Assembly: GCA_030612495.1 (NCBI GenBank) | Contig: JAUWNT010000081.1 | Coordinates: 1-9,705, forward strand | Direction of reading: 5' to 3' | Source of the DNA: Candidatus Aminicenantota bacterium | GTDB taxonomy: Bacteria > Acidobacteriota > Aminicenantia > UBA2199 | Length of the DNA: 9,705 bases | Shown here: positions 1 to 6,179 of the stretch, piece by piece | How positions within the stretch are numbered: the first letter of the stretch is position 1 | How the letters are laid out: every line of letters begins with the position of its first letter | Notes under the pieces: model-generated | Seen by the model: only the letters and a program-made list of their open reading frames with translations | Told to the model about the DNA's origin: nothing | The model's database searches: none | Position numbers and translations under genes: made by a program

Positions 1-1
1 A

Positions 2-172
2 AAACATTCTTCAATTTCTTATATTGATGGTAAATTTCACATTGCAGAAGAGCCAGGCTCTGTAAATGGAACTTATCTTAATGGGGAGAAATTAAATACA
101 GGCGTAAAATATGAACTTAAAAACGAAGACGAACTAACCCTGTGCCATTTAAATCTCAAATTCAAATACTAA
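2..172 (+). CDS. FHA-domain protein, C-terminal end (5' cut by window edge)
   Basis: Frame 2 is open from the window edge and ends at TAA 170-172, giving the last 56 residues of a protein. They contain the hallmark second half of a forkhead-associated domain: H-S-S-I near the left edge, an I-D-G-K-F-H-I strand, the signature GSVNGTYLNG (the S-x-NGT loop that helps bind phosphothreonine), then a strand-turn-strand ending L-K-F-K-Y. FHA domains bind phosphothreonine peptides and usually sit in Ser/Thr-kinase, type VI/III secretion or cell-envelope signalling proteins. Here the FHA module is at the extreme C terminus, so the partner domain lies outside the window. The gene is convergent with the glycosyltransferase on the other strand. 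Start and full length cannot be seen. Confidence 0.85.
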   Translation, partial: KHSSISYIDGKFHIAEEPGSVNGTYLNGEKLNTGVKYELKNEDELTLCHLNLKFKY

Positions 173-201
173 GTGTCAGTGTGAGTGGAAGTGCAAGTGT
201 G
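172..201. repeat. AGTGNN hexamer short tandem repeat
   Basis: Five consecutive hexamers of the form AGTGNN run from 172 to 201 (AGTGTC, AGTGTG, AGTGGA, AGTGCA, AGTGTG), starting inside the FHA stop codon. They lie in the 56-bp gap between two convergent genes. I see no stable hairpin that would make this a transcription terminator, although a T-run (224-230) follows on the + strand. It reads as a small degenerate microsatellite. Confidence 0.6.
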
Positions 202-228
202 AATCGCTGAAAGTTGAATGCTTATTTT

Positions 229-1638
229 TTAATAAAACACATATATTGGAATTGTATCTATATTCTTTATTAAATTCTTATAAGCCACATTTAACCCAGT
301 TACATTCTCAGCAATAACAATAATGTCAAATTGATATTCTGATTTATTAAAGATATTAAAACCCTTATCACAAGAGTAAACTTGCCTTATTCCAACCATA
401 TTTTTTATAAAATTAATAGCCCTTTTAAATGCTTTCCCCTTCCCATATATCAAACATGAGTTAATGTTTTTTTTAAAATCTTTTCTATTTCTTTGTGATA
501 CTTTATCAAAAGAATTTATATCTGGATAATATATAGGGAATAGGCGCTCAAATAGATTTAAACAACTTTTTTCATGTGTGTTTTTAAGTAAAGGATTTCC
601 TAACCTTTCAATTACACTTTTAACTATACTTTCCTTTTTGAACTTTAAAACATCTTTTTTACCTTTTTCTGCTTTTTTTCGAGCCACTGAAAAGTGATTA
701 CATACAAATTTCATAATCCTTTTTAAATCCTCAACATCTGGTTCTGCCCATTTTGAACCATAAAATCCAGGGTATTTTAGAAAGTGCTTCTTTTCTATTT
801 CTACTAACTTATATTTTATTAAAAAAGAATTCTCTTTATTTAAAAAATCAGTATTACCACTCCACCCGGTTGCAATAATAGGAACACCCATCATAAGAGC
901 ATCAAGATAGGTTCTTCCTATTCCTTCACCCCTTGAAGGAAGTACAAAACAGTTAACTCCTCTGTAAAGGGAAAGTAATTCATTTCTTTTAACGATTTTA
1001 TTTACAATTTCAATTTCTGGAATATTTCCAATAAGATTATATTCCCTTCTTATATCTTCTATCGAACTCTTTGTTTTAATTATAAGACATACATCATCTT
1101 TTCGAGAGAAAGTCTCTATATATGCTTTTAACAATATATCAAAACCCTTCCTGTCTCTAACCCCATAATCAAAAATAGAAAGGAACTTGAATCTTTTTTT
1201 ACTCTTGAACTGGAAAATTGAACTCTCATTTGAACAAGAAAAGTCTACTGGACTTGGTATGATAAACAACTTATCCCTTTTTACTCCGGAATTAATAAAT
1301 GAATTGTAATTAAATTCATTAGGAATCCAAACCTCATCCATTTGATTTAACTTATAAACCCATGTCTGTGGAATCTTTGATACTTCAAGCATTGTTCTTA
1401 CAATTGAATATTGATCCCTACATATTTCATAATCCCCATGTCTGTATGTATGAAAAATAATAGGTGTGTCTGGATTGTTCTCTTTCTGAAAAATGTACTT
1501 TTCAGAGCCTTTTTTATTACACCTTCCAATGATTTTTACATCAACTTTTCTGTTAATTAACTCATCAACAAAAGCTCTCGCTTCGTCCGAATAGCCTGAA
1601 TTGGCATAAATATTACTTATATACCAGAGGAGCTTCAT
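229..1638 (-). CDS. GT4-family glycosyltransferase with a C-terminal Rossmann-like extension
   Basis: A 469-residue GT-B glycosyltransferase of the GT4 (group 1) family, expected to transfer a sugar from a nucleotide-sugar donor onto a glycan or lipid at the cytoplasmic face of the membrane. The N-terminal acceptor domain opens with a strand and a YANSGYSDEAR loop (residues 11-21). The donor domain starts near 148. It holds the family signature from about 233 to 266: PSRGEGIGRTYLDAL, then GVPIIATGWSGNTDF, with the conserved E-x7-E site seen as E238 and D246. Residues 393-469 are an extra module beginning CLIYGKGKAF and ending FDIIVIAE, which looks like a small nucleotide-binding or Rossmann fold. 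Its ATG overlaps the ispD stop by one base (TAATG), implying translational coupling. There is no signal peptide or membrane segment. Donor and acceptor cannot be predicted. Confidence 0.88.
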   Translation of the reverse strand: MKLLWYISNIYANSGYSDEARAFVDELINRKVDVKIIGRCNKKGSEKYIFQKENNPDTPIIFHTYRHGDYEICRDQYSIVRTMLEVSKIPQTWVYKLNQMDEVWIPNEFNYNSFINSGVKRDKLFIIPSPVDFSCSNESSIFQFKSKKRFKFLSIFDYGVRDRKGFDILLKAYIETFSRKDDVCLIIKTKSSIEDIRREYNLIGNIPEIEIVNKIVKRNELLSLYRGVNCFVLPSRGEGIGRTYLDALMMGVPIIATGWSGNTDFLNKENSFLIKYKLVEIEKKHFLKYPGFYGSKWAEPDVEDLKRIMKFVCNHFSVARKKAEKGKKDVLKFKKESIVKSVIERLGNPLLKNTHEKSCLNLFERLFPIYYPDINSFDKVSQRNRKDFKKNINSCLIYGKGKAFKRAINFIKNMVGIRQVYSCDKGFNIFNKSEYQFDIIVIAENVTGLNVAYKNLIKNIDTIPIYVFY

Positions 1639-2342
1639 TAAACCTTTTTTTTCTTGTTCTTAATAATCTCCCTTGCAATATTAATATCCATAGGATATGT
1701 GATCTTTATATTAAATTCTATTCCATTTACAACATAAACATCAGATAGTTTAAATTTTAAAACAAGGTAACAATCATCTGTTGCATCTTTAATATTATTT
1801 TCAATAGCCAATTTATGAGCTTTCTGAATTAAACTTAGTTTAAATGCCTGAGGAGTTTGAACTCTCCTTAACAATTTTCTATCTGGAATTCTTTTAATAA
1901 GATTTTTCTCATCAATTTCTATAATTGTATCATTTGAAGGAATTGCAACATTAACTGCAGAATATGTTTCAAGTTCTTTCAAAACATTTTCAATAATTTC
2001 ATTTGACACAAAAGGCCTGACTGCATCATGAATCAATACATTCTTATAATTATTTTCTGCTGAAAAAACCCCGATCCTTGAAGATTCCTGTCTTGTTTTC
2101 CCACCCTTTAATACTTTTTTAACCTTTTTAAAATCTCTTATATTAACTATTTTTAATGTTTGGTCATAATATTCAGGGTTTGTAACAATAAAAATATGAT
2201 CAATCAAAGCATGAAACTCAAATCTTTCAATAGTGTGCTCAATGATTGATTTATCTGCTATTTTCAGAAATTGCTTTGGAGTTTCACCACATAAGCGGCT
2301 ACCTGTACCACCAGCAAGTATAATGGCCAAATTTTTTCTCAT
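1638..2342 (-). CDS. ispD: IspD/TarI-family cytidylyltransferase
   Basis: A 234-residue protein, the usual length for IspD (2-C-methyl-D-erythritol 4-phosphate cytidylyltransferase), which makes CDP-methylerythritol from CTP in the non-mevalonate isoprenoid pathway. Visible motifs are the CTP-binding loop AIILAGGTGSR with PKQF (residues 6-25), HDAVRP (105-110), TPQAF (163-167), ATDD (187-190) and IKITYPMD (212-219). The HDAVRP variant (IspD usually has HDAARP) and the C-terminal IKIT-P-D-I motif also suit the close relatives TarI/Bcs1, which make CDP-ribitol for surface polymers. The translationally coupled glycosyltransferase next door keeps that option open. No Shine-Dalgarno is evident, and a promoter-like sequence ends only 5 nt before the ATG. 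Family call is firm; substrate is not. Confidence 0.85.
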   Translation of the reverse strand: MRKNLAIILAGGTGSRLCGETPKQFLKIADKSIIEHTIERFEFHALIDHIFIVTNPEYYDQTLKIVNIRDFKKVKKVLKGGKTRQESSRIGVFSAENNYKNVLIHDAVRPFVSNEIIENVLKELETYSAVNVAIPSNDTIIEIDEKNLIKRIPDRKLLRRVQTPQAFKLSLIQKAHKLAIENNIKDATDDCYLVLKFKLSDVYVVNGIEFNIKITYPMDINIAREIIKNKKKKV

Positions 2343-2347
2343 TTGAT

Positions 2348-2376
2348 ATTCTACTTAAAACAAACAAAAAACTCAA
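2348..2376 (-). promoter_or_regulatory. Possible promoter for ispD and the glycosyltransferase
   Basis: Read on the minus strand: TTGAGT (2376-2371), a 17-bp spacer, then TAGAAT (2353-2348), a 4/6 and 5/6 match to sigma-70 boxes. The -10 box ends 5 nt before the ispD ATG, so transcription would start at or next to the start codon (leaderless). In DNA this AT-rich, such matches arise by chance. Confidence 0.3.
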
Positions 2377-2388
2377 ATTCACGATTGG

Positions 2389-2862
2389 TTAAAGGTTATC
2401 GGTGTTGATGGATTTGAGACATTTTTTGCAATATCCATAAAATTTCAGTTCATGATTTATTATTTTAAAATAATACTTTTTTGTTAAACTATTCTCAAGT
2501 TTTCTTACAAGTTTTGTCTCTTCATCTATTAAATCCCTATACTCAATAACCTTCCCACACTTTTCACAAATCAAATGATGATGATGCTCATTTTTTTCTG
2601 GAACAATTTCGTATCTATTCTGTCTATCACCAAATTCACACTTATTTAACATTCCCAGTTTTACAAAAAGATCAAGAGTTCTGTAAATCGTAGTTAACCC
2701 AATTTCAGGGTGTTTTTTACTGAGTTGTAAGAAAATCTCCCTTGCATTTGGATGTCCATTAATAGCTTCAATGATACTTAATATTTCTCTTCTCGAGTGT
2801 GTTATCCTATACCCTCTTTTCTTTAAAAGATCCTCCCAATTAAGGACTTTTCTCTTTTTCAT
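2389..2862 (-). CDS. fur: Fur-family metal-dependent transcription regulator
   Basis: A 157-residue Fur-superfamily repressor. The N-terminal winged helix (about 10-88) includes RITHSRREIL (19-28) and the recognition-helix region GLTTIYRTLDLF (55-66). The dimerisation domain carries the metal ligands: HHHH at 93-96, C99xxC102 and a second pair C145xxC148, the arrangement of a structural Zn(Cys)4 site plus a His-rich sensing site. Fur, PerR and Zur share these residues, so the sensed metal is not settled by the protein alone. The Fur-type palindrome in front of the operon makes iron the best guess. It lies 18 bp after the NifX-like gene and is probably co-transcribed, which suggests autoregulation. 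No clear Shine-Dalgarno precedes the ATG. Confidence 0.88.
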   Translation of the reverse strand: MKKRKVLNWEDLLKKRGYRITHSRREILSIIEAINGHPNAREIFLQLSKKHPEIGLTTIYRTLDLFVKLGMLNKCEFGDRQNRYEIVPEKNEHHHHLICEKCGKVIEYRDLIDEETKLVRKLENSLTKKYYFKIINHELKFYGYCKKCLKSINTDNL

Positions 2863-2880
2863 AGTTAATGGTTATGATGA

Positions 2881-3225
2881 TCAGGCCATTCCCTCTTCAT
2901 GATCACATTTGCTATCTCCAATTTCAAGTTTGTTTCTTAGAAAATCCTCAATAACCTCATCAATACTACCATAAACGCCCACTATTGGTTCAACATTTTT
3001 TTCCCTGAAAAGGTTTATAGCTTTTGGACCCATTCCACCTGCAAGAATACAATTTACTCCTTTTTCACTTAAAAATTTCGGTAGGAATCCAGGCTCATGG
3101 CCAGGATTGTCAATTATACTTTTTTTTAGAACCTCATTATTTTCAATTTCCACTATAGTATAAGATTCACATCTACCAAAATGGTGTGCTACTTGATTTC
3201 CATCTGTTGCTATTGCAATCTTCAT
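2881..3225 (-). CDS. NifX/NifB-C-type dinitrogenase iron-molybdenum cofactor domain protein (HFGRC type)
   Basis: A 114-residue single-domain protein of the NifX/NafY/orange-protein family, small carriers of Fe-S, FeMo or heterometal clusters. It has the family features in order: start MKIAIATDG, the HFGRC motif (15-19) whose His and Cys are candidate cluster ligands, PGFLPKFL, the GGMGPKA loop (about 63-69) and a C-terminal CDHEEG tail. The strong Shine-Dalgarno AAGGAGG (3237-3231) fixes the ATG at 3225. It sits 58 bp after ATPase B and 18 bp before the Fur-family gene. Role inferred from family and neighbours: delivery or storage of a metal cluster assembled with the two ferredoxin-ATPases. 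Just past its stop codon, a shifted frame would encode a short His-rich tail (see findings). Confidence 0.88.
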   Translation of the reverse strand: MKIAIATDGNQVAHHFGRCESYTIVEIENNEVLKKSIIDNPGHEPGFLPKFLSEKGVNCILAGGMGPKAINLFREKNVEPIVGVYGSIDEVIEDFLRNKLEIGDSKCDHEEGMA

Positions 3226-3241
3226 ATTAGCCTCCTTAGTT

Positions 3242-3270
3242 ATTTTATTCTTTTTTCAATTCCTTATCAA
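3242..3270 (-). promoter_or_regulatory. Possible internal promoter before the second NifX-like gene and fur
   Basis: On the minus strand: TTGATA (3270-3265), a spacer of exactly 17 bp, then TAAAAT (3247-3242), each 5/6 to consensus, lying in the 58-bp gap. A start about 7 nt later would give a leader of roughly 10 nt that still includes most of the GGAGG ribosome-binding site. It would let the NifX-fur(-ispD-GT) part be expressed independently of the main Fur-box promoter. I see no palindromic operator here. Confidence 0.45.
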
Positions 3271-3283
3271 TAGATCTAAGATA

Positions 3284-4174
3284 TTAGTTAGCCATTTCAG
3301 CCTCAAAATAATCTTTTATCTTATTATATATCTCTATAACAGGTTTTTTTAATTCTTTACAATTAATAGAAGGAATATTTTTTTTTGAAATTTCTTCAAT
3401 AATACAAAAACTGTGTGGAATTTTTGCAAGAACTTCCACTTTATTTTCTTGAGCAAATTTTTCAATTTTCTCTGTGTTTTCTACATTTATATCAAACTTA
3501 TTCACAACAATACCGGTTTTTATTCTAAAGTGTTCTGTTAATTTCAAAACCCTTTTAAGGTCACTGATACCTGAAAAACTGGGCTCTGTTACAACAATAA
3601 CATAATCACTACCAGAAAGTGATGCTATAACAGGACAACCAATCCCAGGTGGACCATCAATTAAAATTGTACTAATATTTTTTTCTTCTGCAGTTAATTT
3701 TGACTGACGCTTGACCATTGCTACAAGGTTACCTGAATTTTCTGCTCCTGGATTCAATCTCGCATAAATAAAATCTCCGAATCTGGTGTCTGCAATAATC
3801 CACTTACCAACAATTTGCTCAACCATTTCAATAGCATCAACAGGACATGCAGTCTGGCATAACCTGCACCCGTCACATGAAATATCTTCTACAACATAAT
3901 CTCCGTTAATAACTTCAATTGCATTAAACCTACATAACTCTTTACAGAGATTGCATGAAGTACAGATTGAAGTGTTTATATTTGCAATAGATTTTCCTTT
4001 AAACTCAGTTTCCATAATATTTTCCGGTTCCATCAATAAATACATATTAGCTGCATCAACATCAGCATCCACAATTATTTTATCATGAATTAACTCTGCA
4101 AGAGATGCAGCTACGGTTGTTTTCCCAGTTCCGCCTTTGCCACTTAAAATGACAATTTCTTTAGTTTTTCCCAT
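3284..4174 (-). CDS. MinD/Mrp-superfamily P-loop ATPase with inserted 2[4Fe-4S] ferredoxin domain (ATPase B)
   Basis: From the ATG at 4174 this is 296 residues. A TTG at 4195 would add seven, but the ATG leaves a tidy 14-nt overlap with ATPase A. The deviant Walker A SGKGGTGKTT (11-20) marks the SIMIBI/MinD class. A bacterial-type ferredoxin module follows with two complete clusters, C71xxC74xxC77xxxC81 and C100xxC103xxC106xxxC110P. The switch II/Walker B region is LIDGPPGIGCPV (171-182), with a cysteine where Mrp-type proteins usually have Asp. This is a soluble ATPase expected to couple ATP hydrolysis to iron-sulfur or heterometal cluster handling with the NifX-like proteins. It resembles the paired MinD-ferredoxin ATPases of the Desulfovibrio orp operon. 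The biochemical role in this organism is inferred. Confidence 0.9.
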   Translation of the reverse strand: MGKTKEIVILSGKGGTGKTTVAASLAELIHDKIIVDADVDAANMYLLMEPENIMETEFKGKSIANINTSICTSCNLCKELCRFNAIEVINGDYVVEDISCDGCRLCQTACPVDAIEMVEQIVGKWIIADTRFGDFIYARLNPGAENSGNLVAMVKRQSKLTAEEKNISTILIDGPPGIGCPVIASLSGSDYVIVVTEPSFSGISDLKRVLKLTEHFRIKTGIVVNKFDINVENTEKIEKFAQENKVEVLAKIPHSFCIIEEISKKNIPSINCKELKKPVIEIYNKIKDYFEAEMAN

Positions 4175-5009
4175 TTTCACATATGATTTTGTCAATTAAT
4201 TCAACAAATTTTCCTTTCATTTCCGGTATAGCCTCTACCAATGGAATCCCCTTTGAGTATGATTTTTGAACCTCAATAGAATATGGAATTTTCAGCAAAA
4301 TTGGAATATTAACCTCTTTTGCATAAACATCAATATTTTTTATACCGGTATCCTTATTCACAATTATACCTGCTTTCTTACCCATATTTTTAGCAATTTC
4401 AACAGCTAACTTTAAATCACTCAAACCAAATGGAGTGGGTTCAGTAACTAAAATAATATAATCACTCTTCTTTACACTTTCCACAACAGGGCATGATGTT
4501 CCCGGTGATGAGTCTACAATGTTTATTTCATTAAAATCTATATAATTATTCACAATCCAGCTAATTATTGGAACTCCTGAGATCACACCAACATCTATTC
4601 TCCCCTCAATAAACTTGAGCTCTTTTGATTTTCCCATTCTTATTTTCCCTATTTCCCTGTCAACTTCTTTTATTGCTCCATTAACAGGGCATACATATGT
4701 ACAATGGCCACAGGAATGACATAGATCTGGATAAAAGAGAGTCTTTTTCAAATTAGGAATAATTGAAATAGCATTATAAACACATGCATCAGCACATTTT
4801 CCACAAAATGTACATACATGTTCATCAATTTTCGGGATCTTCAAGTTAAAAGGGATCTCTTTCTCAATTTCAGGTTTTAACAAGATATAACCGTTCGGTT
4901 CTTCAACATCCAGATCAATATAAGTGCTATTTTTAGCAACAAGTGCAAGAGAAGTAGACACAATAGTTTTACCTGTGCCTCCCTTTCCAGAAGCAACTGC
5001 AATAAACAT
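4161..5009 (-). CDS. MinD/Mrp-superfamily P-loop ATPase with inserted 2[4Fe-4S] ferredoxin domain (ATPase A)
   Basis: A 282-residue paralogue of ATPase B. It has the deviant Walker A SGKGGTGKT (7-15), then the Asp-rich strand YIDLDVEEPN (30-39). The inserted ferredoxin has clusters C66xxC69xxC72xxxC76 and C97xxC100xxC103xxxC107P. The first cluster lacks the usual Pro after its last Cys. Switch II reads IVDSSPGTSCPVV, again with a Cys-Pro after the PG loop. Both ATPases are intact and adjacent, so they may form a heterodimer. The gene starts 21 bp after the first NifX-like gene, with a weak AAGAGA ribosome-binding site, and its last 14 bases overlap ATPase B. The role in cluster assembly or transfer is known only by analogy. 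Confidence 0.9.
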   Translation of the reverse strand: MFIAVASGKGGTGKTIVSTSLALVAKNSTYIDLDVEEPNGYILLKPEIEKEIPFNLKIPKIDEHVCTFCGKCADACVYNAISIIPNLKKTLFYPDLCHSCGHCTYVCPVNGAIKEVDREIGKIRMGKSKELKFIEGRIDVGVISGVPIISWIVNNYIDFNEINIVDSSPGTSCPVVESVKKSDYIILVTEPTPFGLSDLKLAVEIAKNMGKKAGIIVNKDTGIKNIDVYAKEVNIPILLKIPYSIEVQKSYSKGIPLVEAIPEMKGKFVELIDKIICENGKN

Positions 5010-5030
5010 TATCTCTTTATACTATTATAC

Positions 5031-5354
5031 TTATGCTTTTGCTCTATACCTTTCAATTGCCTCTTTTGCTGTGCAATTTTCAGCAATATAAAACTCTATA
5101 TTCCCAGCTCTTAAAATACTCTCTGCTTTGGGTCCAGGGTTAGCTCCTATTGCCAGCTTACAACCACTCTTAATAAGATAATTGCCGGTTTCTATGCCAA
5201 CGCCATGAGCTCCATTTTTGAATCTGTTTTCTTCGATAGATAGAATCTTATCCGATTCCATATCATAAACCATAAAATAACCAGCTCTTGCAAACCTATT
5301 ATCAAGCCTTGAATCAATTCCTGCATTATTTTCAACAGCAATAAATGCTTTCAT
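5031..5354 (-). CDS. NifX-type dinitrogenase cofactor domain protein (LDxRFARA type)
   Basis: A 107-residue single-domain NifX-like protein, distinct from the HFGRC-type one downstream. The usual HFG motif is replaced by LDNRFARAGYFMVYD (17-31), the GGMG-like loop is ANPGPKA (about 71-77), and the tail reads TAKEAIERYRAKA. It has a single Cys pair (in SGCKLA and ENCTAK) and no HxxxC ligand pair, so its cluster chemistry should differ from that of its sibling. The ATG overlaps the stop of the zinc-ribbon gene by 4 nt (ATGA) and has a GGGAGA ribosome-binding site, indicating translational coupling. Two divergent NifX-like genes flanking two ferredoxin-ATPases is the core of the operon. Confidence 0.87.
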   Translation of the reverse strand: MKAFIAVENNAGIDSRLDNRFARAGYFMVYDMESDKILSIEENRFKNGAHGVGIETGNYLIKSGCKLAIGANPGPKAESILRAGNIEFYIAENCTAKEAIERYRAKA

Positions 5355-5545
5355 TCTGTTCTCCCTTTTTTTGTTTTATTTGCATTAAAATAATGCTCAC
5401 CACCTTTACGAACTAATGCAGCACCACACTTAGGGCATTTTTCATCCAAGCAGGGAACCCCTCGTCTTTTTGAAATAGAATAACCGCATTTCAAACAAAC
5501 ACATGTTCCAGCTGGTCCCATTCCTCTTCCTCTTATATCAGACAT
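5351..5545 (-). CDS. Small zinc-ribbon/rubredoxin-like protein
   Basis: A 64-residue protein with six cysteines in two groups, C15xC17xxC20 and C32x4C37xxC40, the spacing of a small zinc ribbon or rubredoxin-like metal site. C17xxC20 and C37xxC40 would be the four ligands. The N terminus carries an RGRGMG motif (5-10) that recurs in the two preceding genes, and the C terminus is basic (KTKKGR). As far as I recall, short Cys-rich proteins of this design accompany NifX/DUF5320 operons in anaerobes, but no function has been assigned. It starts 3 bp after the previous stop and overlaps the next start by 4 bp, so it is clearly part of the operon. Metal bound (Zn or Fe) is unknown. Confidence 0.75.
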   Translation of the reverse strand: MSDIRGRGMGPAGTCVCLKCGYSISKRRGVPCLDEKCPKCGAALVRKGGEHYFNANKTKKGRTE

Positions 5546-5548
5546 AAT

Positions 5549-5836
5549 TTACCTATTCCTCCCTCTTCTTTTTCCTTTGGATCCTCTTCTCATACCCCTT
5601 CCTTCCATTCTTTCATTTGATGCAAAAGTATTTTTATTTCTTAACATTCCAAGAAAAAATGCCCCTACATAACCTACAATTTTTCCAAAAGTATAAGCCG
5701 AAGATTCGGGCTTTTCTCTCCGGCTTAAATCAGTTTTTTTTAATTCAACTGCTTTATCATCAATAAGCTCAGCTTCAAATACCTCTATAGTATCTCCTTC
5801 TTTTTTATTAACTTCACTTTTTTTTGTCAATTTCAC
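5549..5836 (-). CDS. Small membrane-anchored protein with a basic Gly/Arg tail, unknown function
   Basis: A 95-residue protein that I do not recognise. It has three zones: a charged, acidic-leaning N terminus (1-46), one short hydrophobic stretch FGKIVGYVGAFFLGML (50-65) that could be a membrane anchor or amphipathic helix, and a strongly basic tail (80-95) rich in RG, including EGRGMRRG. By the positive-inside rule the tail would be cytoplasmic. The start is a GTG at 5836 inside the DUF5320-like gene (23-nt overlap), with only a weak AGAGA upstream, so a slightly later start is possible. The gene is open throughout and sits 4-nt-tight between operon partners, which supports it being real. 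It may tether the complex to the membrane (inference). Confidence 0.62.
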   Translation of the reverse strand: MKLTKKSEVNKKEGDTIEVFEAELIDDKAVELKKTDLSRREKPESSAYTFGKIVGYVGAFFLGMLRNKNTFASNERMEGRGMRRGSKGKRRGRNR

Positions 5837-6137
5837 TCATTCTCTTTTTCAAACTCTCAATTGTCTTTTCCATCTCCGATACCTGGTTTTTCAAATATTC
5901 TTTTTCCTGATCTGGACTATAATTATAAGTTTGAGGAGTACCATAACCATAATCTACAGAAGGGCCAAATCCATAGCCTCTTCCAAATCCACGTCCCATT
6001 CCTCTTCCAAATCCAAGCCCCATTCTTCCTCCAAAATCTTTGGTATAACCCGGGCTATCATAACCATTACAATAACCCAATCCTCTACCTGTTCCTGGGC
6101 CAAAACCCCTCGGACCAGTTCTATCACCTCTTGGCAT
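5814..6137 (-). CDS. DUF5320-type Gly/Arg-rich protein with C-terminal coiled coil
   Basis: The first gene of the operon, 107 residues from the ATG at 6137. A frame extension to 6197 exists, but TAAGGAGGT (6150-6142), 4 nt before this ATG, decides the start. The N terminus MPRGDRTGPRGFGPGTGRG is the recognisable opening of DUF5320 proteins. A low-complexity zone of GFGRGMGRGFGRGYGFG type follows (about 40-58), then Tyr/Pro-rich sequence. The last third (about 75-107) is a Lys/Glu heptad-like helix, likely a coiled coil for oligomerisation. DUF5320 proteins are commonly found next to NifX-like and MinD-ferredoxin genes, with no known biochemistry. It may act as a scaffold (inference). Its end overlaps the next gene by 23 nt. 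Confidence 0.82.
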   Translation of the reverse strand: MPRGDRTGPRGFGPGTGRGLGYCNGYDSPGYTKDFGGRMGLGFGRGMGRGFGRGYGFGPSVDYGYGTPQTYNYSPDQEKEYLKNQVSEMEKTIESLKKRMSEIDKKK

Positions 6138-6141
6138 TTTT

Positions 6142-6150
6142 ACCTCCTTA
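6142..6150 (-). promoter_or_regulatory. Strong Shine-Dalgarno of the operon's first gene
   Basis: TAAGGAGGT on the minus strand, 4 nt before the ATG at 6137. It rejects the longer frame starting at 6197 and abuts the Fur-type palindrome, sharing base 6150. Confidence 0.85.
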
Positions 6151-6168
6151 ATGAAAATGATTTTCATT
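6150..6168 (-). promoter_or_regulatory. Fur-box-like operator, perfect 9-1-9 palindrome
   Basis: AATGAAAATGATTTTCATT is a perfect inverted repeat of 9 bp around one central base. Its 7-1-7 core TGAAAAT-N-ATTTTCA differs from the classical Fur core TGATAAT-N-ATTATCA at one symmetric position only, and is further from the PerR and Zur cores. It lies just downstream of the -10 box, at about +5 to +23, where a bound repressor would block transcription. A Fur-family gene lies in the same gene run. Confidence 0.75.
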
Positions 6169-6179
6169 ATTAATAATAC

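Noticed and set aside
172..228. Bidirectional terminator between the FHA gene and the glycosyltransferase
   Set aside because: I could form only 3-bp stems from this stretch; the hexamer repeat does not fold convincingly.
2343..2388. Terminator between fur and ispD (T-rich run on the minus strand)
   Set aside because: There is no stem before the T-run; a promoter reading fits better, and itself is only tentative.
4175..4195. TTG start at 4195 for ATPase B
   Set aside because: The ATG at 4174 is a better codon, gives the usual short lead into the Walker A motif and a smaller overlap with ATPase A.
2881..6137. Nitrogen-fixation (nif) cluster
   Set aside because: NifX-like domains are present, but no nifH, nifD, nifK, nifE, nifN or radical-SAM nifB gene is in the window; the set matches non-nif metal-cluster operons.
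5861..6173. Two plus-strand ORFs opposite the DUF5320-like gene
   Set aside because: They are antisense shadows of a Gly/Arg-rich gene (His/Ser/Pro-rich translations), without ribosome-binding sites or recognisable domains.
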